DNA of 64,000 nt from Sphaerisporangium dianthi (GTDB lineage: Bacteria; Actinomycetota; Actinomycetes; Streptosporangiales; Streptosporangiaceae): NCBI RefSeq assembly GCF_042654065.1, contig NZ_JBHSFP010000009.1, positions 124,001-188,000 of the forward strand, read 5' to 3'. A program made the translations under genes and the position numbers. Below the pieces are notes generated by a model. That model did not search any database. It saw nothing but the letters and a program-made list of their open reading frames with translations, and was not told the DNA's origin. Below, in pieces: positions 58,025-64,000 of the stretch (its first letter is position 1; each line of letters opens with the position of its first letter).

Positions 58025-60727
58025 ATGGCGTTCGACGAGCAGCGTTACACCCGGGAGGTGCTGGAGCCCGCCCGCGAGGCCGGCGGGCTCCCGCCGGAGG
58101 ACCTGCGCGTCCGCTACCAGCTCAGCGAGGCGATGACGGCCGCGCAGGTCGCCGACACCGTCCGGCAGGTGCGCCAGTGCTGGCGGCGGGCCCGCGGCAT
58201 GCTCAAGTACAAGCGGCTGGCCGACCGGCTGGAGGCCGACCACGCCCGGTTCTCCCCGATCTTCTCGGCCGCCGCCGAGGGCGACCTCACGCCGTTGCGC
58301 GAGGCGCTCGGCGACTCCGAGCGCAGGGCGGCGCGCAGGCTGGCGGGGGCCGGCGGACGGCTGGAGGACGCCGCGGGCCGGCTTCGCATGCTCTCCCCCG
58401 CGCTGCTGTCCACCATCGCCCGCTCCAGCGGCGTCAGCCAGGAGGAGGCCGTCCGGCTGGCCGCCGAACGGTCGATCGAGGTCCGCGAGCCCGACGCGCT
58501 GCCCGACGCCGCCCCCTACCCGGGGTTCGCCAAGGTGCGCGAGGCGCTGGAGGTGCTCGGCGCGCCCCACCTGGGCCGGTTCCTGTTCGGCGACCGGTGC
58601 GCCGAGATGCGGGTGCTCGGCGGGTTCGCCGTCGAAGGCGGCGGCTCGGTGCCCGACGCCATCGCCGAGGTGGGGCGCCACTGGGCCGCCCGCACCCGCG
58701 GGCCGTGGACGATCAGCGCCGACACGGTGCTGGCCGCCCTGCGCAACTCCCCCGACCCCGCGGCGCTCATCCGCTACGACATCGTCGCCCGCCTGCGCGA
58801 ACGGGTCCGCGAGCACCCCTACGACGACACGCTGCTGCGCCACGCCACGACCGAGCTCGACCTGGACGCCGGGGACGCCCGAAGGCTGATCTTCGCGGTC
58901 CGCGGCGAGGGCGGGCTCGGCGGCGGCGCGGCGACGCGGCTGCGCGAACTGGTCGACGCGGGCGAGATCCACGCGGCGGCCGACTTCGCCGAGGCGCTGG
59001 AGCCGGGCGCGCTCGCCGGCGAGGCCGCCGAGCTGGCCACCGAGGTGCGGGCCCGGCTCGCGCAGGCCGTCCGGCTCAGAGACCGGGCGCGGGCCGCCCT
59101 CGACTCCGACGACGCCTGGCTCGCGCTGCGCGACGCCCTGCAGCGCGTGCCCGACCTGCCCGGCGCCACCGAGCTGCTCGCCCGGCTGGCCCCCCATCCG
59201 GCGCGGGCCGTGCGCGCCGCCGTCCAGGGCGAAGGGGTGAGCCTGGTCTGGCAGCCCTCGCCGTCGCGGGCCGGCCGCATCGTCTACGACGTCTACCGGG
59301 ACGGCATCCTGCTGGCGACGGCCGACCGGCCCTCCGCGCGCGACGACGGGCCGCCGGTCAACACCCCGGTCACCTACTGGGTGGTGGCCCGCAGGGACGA
59401 GGCCGTCGCCATGCCCGCGCTCGCCGCCTCGGTGGTCGTCCGGCCGGAACCCGCCGACCTGCGGCTGACCGCGGGCGACGGGGTGGTGTCCGGCCGCTGG
59501 ACCCGGCCGGCCGAGGCCACGCGGGTGATCGTCACCCGGGACGGGCGCCCGGTGCCCGCCGGCGACACCGGGTTCCGCGACCGGGACGTCGCCAACGGCA
59601 CCAGCTACAGCTACACCGTCTGCGCCGTGTACGCCGATCCGGACGGCGAGGTCGTCACGCCCGGCGTCCGGCGCACGATGACGCCTCTCGGACGGCCCCG
59701 GCCGGTCGCCGACTTCACCCTGCGGCCCGACCCGTCGGCCCCGGGCACGTTCCTCGTCCACTACGAGGAGCTCGCGACCGGCGCCCTTGAGATCGTCGGA
59801 CTCGACGCGACGCCGCCCTGGCCGATGGGCACCACCCTGTCGCTGGCCGAGCTGCGCGCCGCCACCCGCGCGATCCCGACCGCGCCCACCAGGGACGGCC
59901 AGTCCATCCGCCCCGGCGGCGGCCAGGGCGTGCTGCTGGCGGTCACCGTGTCCGGCGAGCTCGCCACGGTCGGCGCGCACATCGAGCACGTGAACCTGGC
60001 CCCCCCGGCCCGGCTGACCGCCCAGCGCCGCGGCGTCACGGTGTACGTCGGCTTCGTGTGGCCGCCGGACGTGCCCGAGGTCGAGGTGCGCTGGAACGGC
60101 CGCAGCATGATCGTCAACTCGGCCGCCTACCGGGCTCAGGGCGGGGTGCGGCTGGACGTCCCCGAGGGCGAGCCGGTCACCGTCGAGGTCGCCCCCACCT
60201 CCATGGTGCGCGGCGAGCGGGTGCGCGGCGCCGCCGTCAGCCTGCGGCTGCCGGGCCGCGTCCCGGTGCGGTACGACCTCAGCCAGCAGGGGCCCGCGTG
60301 GCGGCGCTCGCTGGTGGTCGAGGTCACCGCCGACCGGCCCGTGCGCCTGCGCCGCCTGGCGCTGGTGCTCAAACCCGGGCACGTCCAGCCCAAGTCCGCC
60401 GACGACGGCATCCTGCTGGACGACTGGAACGACCTGGAGATCCCCGCCCGCCTCGTCGTCGCCGCCCCGCGGCAGGCCAAGCCCTACTGGCTGCGCTGCT
60501 TCGCCGAGGGCGCCGTCGAGGTCGCCCGTGCGCGGGGCTCCTACGGCGACACGCCGGCCACCGGCTTCCATCCCGTTCACGGGCCCGGCCCGTCGTTCGG
60601 CGCCGGCGGGTTCGGCGACGACGAGCCCGGCCCGGCCTTCGCCGACGGGGACGCCTCGGTCTTCGCCGGCCCCGGTGGCGAGGTCACCCTGATCGACCCG
60701 CCGGTCCGGCGGATGAAGGTGGGATGA
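58025..60727 (+). CDS. Large helical plus FN3-like protein of unknown function
   Basis: This 900-residue protein is not recognised as a named family. The first ~390 residues are helical, opening FDEQRYTREVLEPAREAGG with VRQVRQCWRRARGMLKYKRL. From about 400 it becomes beta-rich with at least three fibronectin-III-like units (SLVWQPSPSRAGRIVYDVYRD, GRWTRPAEATRVIVTRDG, TYWVVARR and YSYTVCAVYADPDGE) and ends in a Gly/Asp-rich tail. It has no signal peptide or membrane span. It lies 12 nt after the Hsp70 gene and 4 nt before the GTPase gene, so it is part of the operon, possibly as an adaptor between chaperone and GTPase. Confidence 0.75.
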   Translation: MAFDEQRYTREVLEPAREAGGLPPEDLRVRYQLSEAMTAAQVADTVRQVRQCWRRARGMLKYKRLADRLEADHARFSPIFSAAAEGDLTPLREALGDSERRAARRLAGAGGRLEDAAGRLRMLSPALLSTIARSSGVSQEEAVRLAAERSIEVREPDALPDAAPYPGFAKVREALEVLGAPHLGRFLFGDRCAEMRVLGGFAVEGGGSVPDAIAEVGRHWAARTRGPWTISADTVLAALRNSPDPAALIRYDIVARLRERVREHPYDDTLLRHATTELDLDAGDARRLIFAVRGEGGLGGGAATRLRELVDAGEIHAAADFAEALEPGALAGEAAELATEVRARLAQAVRLRDRARAALDSDDAWLALRDALQRVPDLPGATELLARLAPHPARAVRAAVQGEGVSLVWQPSPSRAGRIVYDVYRDGILLATADRPSARDDGPPVNTPVTYWVVARRDEAVAMPALAASVVVRPEPADLRLTAGDGVVSGRWTRPAEATRVIVTRDGRPVPAGDTGFRDRDVANGTSYSYTVCAVYADPDGEVVTPGVRRTMTPLGRPRPVADFTLRPDPSAPGTFLVHYEELATGALEIVGLDATPPWPMGTTLSLAELRAATRAIPTAPTRDGQSIRPGGGQGVLLAVTVSGELATVGAHIEHVNLAPPARLTAQRRGVTVYVGFVWPPDVPEVEVRWNGRSMIVNSAAYRAQGGVRLDVPEGEPVTVEVAPTSMVRGERVRGAAVSLRLPGRVPVRYDLSQQGPAWRRSLVVEVTADRPVRLRRLALVLKPGHVQPKSADDGILLDDWNDLEIPARLVVAAPRQAKPYWLRCFAEGAVEVARARGSYGDTPATGFHPVHGPGPSFGAGGFGDDEPGPAFADGDASVFAGPGGEVTLIDPPVRRMKVG

Positions 60728-60731
60728 CCCC

Positions 60732-61904
60732 TTGGTGATCACCTGCCCGTTCTGCTTCGCGCGGCTCGATCGCAACCGCATCGCGTTCCGCTGCGCGGGC
60801 AGGTCCGGCCGCGGCGGCGGATGCGAGGCGGTGCTGGACGAGACCCTCGCCGACTACCTCGGCTCGCCCGCCGCCGCGTCGCTGCCCCCGGTGTTCTCCG
60901 TGCGCAGGCCGGGACGCCGGGCCGACTGCCCGCGGTGCACCCGCTCCACCGGGTGGCGGGTGTGCCCCGAGTGCCACAACCGCCTGCCCGCCGAGTACTG
61001 CGCGAACCCCGGGAAGATCGTCGCCCTGGTCGGGGCGAAGGGGTCGGGCAAGAGCACCTACATCGCCGTGCTGCTGCATGAGCTGACCAACCGGGTCGGA
61101 GCCGAGCTGGACTCCTCGCTGGTCGCCTGCGACGACCGCACGATCGCCCGCTACAAGCAGGACTTCGCCCGCCCGCTGTACGGCGAGCAGCGGCTGCTCG
61201 CCACCACGCGGCCGGCGGCCACCGAGCCCCGCGACCCGCTGGTGTACCTGCTCACCCGCACCGTCCCCGGACGGCTGCGTTCCAAGACGATGTCGCTGAC
61301 GCTCGTGCTCTTCGACACCGCCGGTGAGGACCTCCGCAGCCGCGAGTCCACCGAGACCCACCTGCGCTACCTCAACGCCGCCGACGCGATCGTCTTCCTC
61401 GTGGACCCGCTGGAGCTGCCGGGGGCGAAGGCGTCGCTCAGCGGCATCGCCGCGGCCAGGAGCGGCGTCAACGCGGGCGACCCCGACAGCGACCCGATCA
61501 ACGTCATCAGCCGGGTCACCGAACTGCTGCGCGACCGCGCGGGGTCCGGGCGGCTCAAGGTGCCGGTGGCGGTGGCGCTGAGCAAGATCGACGCGCTGCA
61601 GGAGGACATGGACGCCCAGTCGGCCCTGCACCGGGCCCGCACCCCGTCCGGCACGCTCGACCTGGACGACCGCGAGGCCGTCCACGAGCAGATCAGGGCG
61701 CTGCTGGACGAGTGGCAGGCCGGCATGGTCGACCGCTACCTGCGCCAGCACTTCATCGACTTCGCCCTGTTCGGCCTGTCCGCCCTCGGCGGGGTGCCCG
61801 GCGCCGACGCGGTCGGCCCCGGCGGCATCCGCCCCTACCGCGTCGAAGACCCGCTGCTATGGCTTCTGCACCGCTTCGGCATGCTCGCCGGAGTCCGCCG
61901 ATGA
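60732..61904 (+). CDS. Zinc-ribbon GTPase of the double-GTPase (DO-GTPase2) type
   Basis: The 390-residue protein has an N-terminal Cys-rich zinc-binding region (Cys5, 8, 21, 31, then CPRC and CPECH at 66-81), followed by a P-loop GTPase domain: Walker A GAKGSGKST (101-109), switch/Walker B LFDTAGED (193-200), and the guanine-specificity motif SKID (284-287) in place of NKxD. The context with a GAP1-like gene fits the double-GTPase group described in bacterial conflict systems (recalled). The start is TTG 60732 or GTG 60735. It ends in ATGA with a short out-of-frame reading. I infer a signalling switch. Confidence 0.85.
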   Translation: MVITCPFCFARLDRNRIAFRCAGRSGRGGGCEAVLDETLADYLGSPAAASLPPVFSVRRPGRRADCPRCTRSTGWRVCPECHNRLPAEYCANPGKIVALVGAKGSGKSTYIAVLLHELTNRVGAELDSSLVACDDRTIARYKQDFARPLYGEQRLLATTRPAATEPRDPLVYLLTRTVPGRLRSKTMSLTLVLFDTAGEDLRSRESTETHLRYLNAADAIVFLVDPLELPGAKASLSGIAAARSGVNAGDPDSDPINVISRVTELLRDRAGSGRLKVPVAVALSKIDALQEDMDAQSALHRARTPSGTLDLDDREAVHEQIRALLDEWQAGMVDRYLRQHFIDFALFGLSALGGVPGADAVGPGGIRPYRVEDPLLWLLHRFGMLAGVRR

Positions 61905-61997
61905 CCAGCCCGCCCTCCCCCGGGCTCCCCCGCCCCCGGCCGCCCTCCGCCCCCTCGACACGCGAGAGGGCTCGACGGCGAGAGGGGGTGGGCGGTG

Positions 61998-64000
61998 ATG
62001 GCATGGCAGTTGCACTACACCTCGGCTGAGGCGGGGCCCGCCGGACGGGCGGGGTTCCAGTTCGTCGCCGAGTCGCCGGGACTGCCGCCCGGCCTGACCG
62101 GCAAGGTCGCGCCCTACCTGTCCTACCGGCCGCCGCCCGGCGCGCCGCTCGCCCCCACCCCCGCGGAGGTCGCCGGCCTGCCCGTCGCGCTGGCCTACGG
62201 GCCGGTCGGCGCCCAGTGCGTCCTCACCCGGTGCGTCTACCTCGGGCAGGACTACTCCGGCCGGTACGGCAACTACCTCGGCCATGCCGTCGTCGCCGAG
62301 CCCGACGAGCTGACGGGCGTGCGGCCGGTCGAGTTCTGGCGGGCCGCCCTGTGGTCCGACCTGCCCGCGCCCGCCGGCGCTCCCCTGCCCGCGCTCGCCG
62401 ACCTGCCGCCGGGCGACCAGGTCGACCCCGAGTCGCTGGCCTCCTGGCTCGCCGCCGGCGGCGAGAACGCCTACGCGCGGCTCGGCTCGCTGCTGCAGAC
62501 CGTGGTCAGGGCGCTCTCACAGGGCCACGGGCGCGTGGTGCTGGTGTGCGCCGACGTGGAGGAGATCGTGCGCTGGATCGGCGTGATCTCCTACTCGCTG
62601 CCGTGGCAGGTGGCCGCGCGGCTGCCGTTCTGCACCTACAGCGCGGATCCGGGCGCGGCGCCGCAGCTCATCGTCGGGACGACGCCCGACGTCTGGCTGC
62701 CCTCCGACATCGACGCCGCCGTCGTCCGGCTGGAGGACCCGCCGCCGGCGGCGGGCGTCCCGCTCGGCCGCTTCGCCCGTACGGTCGCCGACTGCTGGCG
62801 GCGCCTGGACCTGGCGGGCATCGACGCCATCGGCGAGCTGCGTTCCGCGGGCGGCATGGACGAGGCCGGCGATTTCCAGCCCGAGACCAGCGCGGCCCTG
62901 CTGGCGTTCTGCCGCGGCGACGACAGCGTGACCTCCGAGGAGCAGGCGGCCATCGCGCGCATGCTCTCGGCGGACCTTCCCGAGTGGTTGTGGACCGACC
63001 TCGGGCGCGTGTGCGACCGGATGGACTACGAGCTGGCCGCGGCCGCACGAGCTCTCGCGCCCGCCGAGACCGCCGAACTGTGCGCCGCCCGCTGCGCCGT
63101 CCTCGCCCTGCGCGACCCCGCGCTGCCGCCCCCCGCGCCCCCGGCGTGGCCGCGGACCCGCGAGACGCTACGCGAGGAGGCCGCCCGGGCGCTCGCGGCC
63201 GTGCGCGACATGGACGGGCTCGCGCGGCTCGCCGCCACGGCCGGCGCGGTCGGCGCGCCCGTCGAGGAGGCCCACCTCGCCGCCGCGGCCCGTGCCGTCG
63301 CCCGGGACGGCACCGGCGACCTCGGGCCGCTGCTCGACCGGACACCGCCGGACATGCGGGAGGCCGTGCTCGCCGGCACGCTCCTCGGCCTGGAGGAGTC
63401 GTCCCCGGCGGTGCGCGACCGGATGCTGACCGACGACGTGTGCGACCGGCTGGCCTCGCGCGACCTGTCGTCCGCGCCGCTCACCGGGACGGCGGTGATC
63501 CTGGCGCGGGTGCGGCGAGAGCGCGTCGCCCGCGTCGAGGCCACCGTCAAGCTGATCGATCTGCATCTGGCCGCGGCGACCGCCTTCGCGTCCGGCGCCC
63601 GACCTGCCTCGCCCGCCGCCGCTCACGCCGCCGCTGCCGCCGGGGAGGCGCCCGCCGGGGAGCCGGATGCCGGCAGGTCCGGCGCGGCGGAACCGGACGC
63701 GGGGGTACTCGACGCGGCGGTCCTGTCGGTGTGGGAGGAACCGCCCGGCCATGCCGAATGCGCGGCACTCGTGCACAGGCTCGGCGCCGCCATGGGGCGG
63801 TCGTCCCGTCTCAGCGACCTGCCCGCGCGCACGTTCCTCGCCGGAGGCGTCGAAGGCCCGGACGCGGTACGACTGGCCGAGCTGGTGCGGGACACCGTGC
63901 CCGGATACCCCGCCGCGGACGCCGAGGTGGTGCTGCTGGTGGCCGGTGTCCGGGACGCCGCCGACCCGGCGCGCGCCGCGGCGGTGCTGCGCCGGCTCGA
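61998..64000 (+). CDS. GTPase-associated protein (GAP1-like), truncated by window end
   Basis: This open frame runs from ATG 61998 to the window edge without a stop (667 codons seen). It starts MAWQLHYTSAEAGPAGRAGF and has LTRCVYLGQDYSGRYGNYLGHAVV and PVEFWRAALWSDLP, matching the N-terminal type-2 domain of GTPase-associated protein 1. Then follow RVVLVCADVEEIVRWIGVIS and TYSADPGAAPQLIVGTTP, and a helical Ala-rich middle. It is 93 nt after the GTPase gene. GGGGGTGGGCG precedes the start; GTG 61995 is possible. Such proteins are consistently adjacent to GTPases of this group; whether they activate GTP hydrolysis is not shown. Confidence 0.83.
   Translation, partial: MAWQLHYTSAEAGPAGRAGFQFVAESPGLPPGLTGKVAPYLSYRPPPGAPLAPTPAEVAGLPVALAYGPVGAQCVLTRCVYLGQDYSGRYGNYLGHAVVAEPDELTGVRPVEFWRAALWSDLPAPAGAPLPALADLPPGDQVDPESLASWLAAGGENAYARLGSLLQTVVRALSQGHGRVVLVCADVEEIVRWIGVISYSLPWQVAARLPFCTYSADPGAAPQLIVGTTPDVWLPSDIDAAVVRLEDPPPAAGVPLGRFARTVADCWRRLDLAGIDAIGELRSAGGMDEAGDFQPETSAALLAFCRGDDSVTSEEQAAIARMLSADLPEWLWTDLGRVCDRMDYELAAAARALAPAETAELCAARCAVLALRDPALPPPAPPAWPRTRETLREEAARALAAVRDMDGLARLAATAGAVGAPVEEAHLAAAARAVARDGTGDLGPLLDRTPPDMREAVLAGTLLGLEESSPAVRDRMLTDDVCDRLASRDLSSAPLTGTAVILARVRRERVARVEATVKLIDLHLAAATAFASGARPASPAAAHAAAAAGEAPAGEPDAGRSGAAEPDAGVLDAAVLSVWEEPPGHAECAALVHRLGAAMGRSSRLSDLPARTFLAGGVEGPDAVRLAELVRDTVPGYPAADAEVVLLVAGVRDAADPARAAAVLRRL

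Noticed and set aside
55391..60781. A 1796-codon minus-strand frame
   Set aside because: Antisense to the GrpE, Hsp70 and FN3-like genes, with the same artefactual composition.
61901..62029. A 42-codon reading coupled to the GTPase stop by ATGA
   Set aside because: Pro/Arg-rich, no conserved pattern, and out of frame with the well-supported GAP1-like gene that it overlaps.
1..64000. tRNA, rRNA, transposase, integrase or att sites
   Set aside because: I looked for cloverleaf-like segments, DDE or Tyr-recombinase motifs and flanking repeats and saw none; a tRNAscan run would be needed to be certain.

Overview
The window is a GC-rich (roughly 70% or more) chromosomal segment of an actinobacterium. 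The cytochrome bc1-aa3 genes, the PspA-PspAA-HtpX-PspAB operon, DUF3043/DUF4191-type proteins, a GlnR-type box in front of glnA, and glnE all point that way. Gene order resembles the M. tuberculosis stretch from qcrB to glnA1/glnE (recalled, not searched). An origin in the Streptosporangiales or a related order is my inference. I see no rRNA, tRNA, CRISPR array, insertion sequence or phage gene.

Region 1 (1-13.2 kb): the end of qcrB, an L,D-transpeptidase lipoprotein, the overlapping ctaC-ctaD-ctaF operon of the aa3 oxidase, a sulfur/Fe-S group (cysteine desulfurase, TusA, ErpA) with an adenosine-kinase-like PfkB protein, nadA, a SIMPL protein and a Ser/Thr kinase with a C-terminal propeller-like sensor. 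Region 2 (13.3-20.3 kb): a phosphatidylglycerol lysyltransferase-domain membrane protein, the envelope-stress operon pspA-pspAA-htpX-pspAB, a DUF3043 protein and a membrane-anchored SUKH-like protein. Region 3 (20.3-36.2 kb): an aldo/keto reductase, cobU (with a degenerate metallo-hydrolase-like N-terminus) and cobS, pepA, lpd-sucB, an epimerase, peptidase E, lipB-lipA, DUF4191, a methyltransferase, an RDD protein and glnA. lpd, sucB, lipB and lipA together make and use lipoylated 2-oxoacid dehydrogenase components. Region 4 (36.4-47.2 kb): orphan membrane proteins, a short-chain dehydrogenase next to an XRE/MmyB-like regulator, a polysaccharide deacetylase lipoprotein, glnE (which modifies GlnA) and a class I glutamine amidotransferase.

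Region 5 (47.3 kb to the right edge) is the most unusual part. It holds two adjacent co-directional operons. The first encodes a YqiJ-like OB-fold membrane protein, a YqiK-like flotillin and a 1690-residue DUF3686-type AAA ATPase. The second encodes a GrpE-like factor, an Hsp70 without the C-terminal lid, a 900-residue helical plus FN3-like protein, a zinc-ribbon GTPase of the double-GTPase type, and a large GTPase-associated (GAP1-like) protein cut by the window edge. I interpret this as a candidate membrane-linked, NTP-dependent stress or conflict system. The coupling of the two operons is an inference from position only.

A recurring regulatory pattern is a -10-like TANNNT hexamer placed 6-8 nt before the start codon of genes that lack a clear Shine-Dalgarno sequence (13 genes). 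This suggests widespread leaderless transcription.
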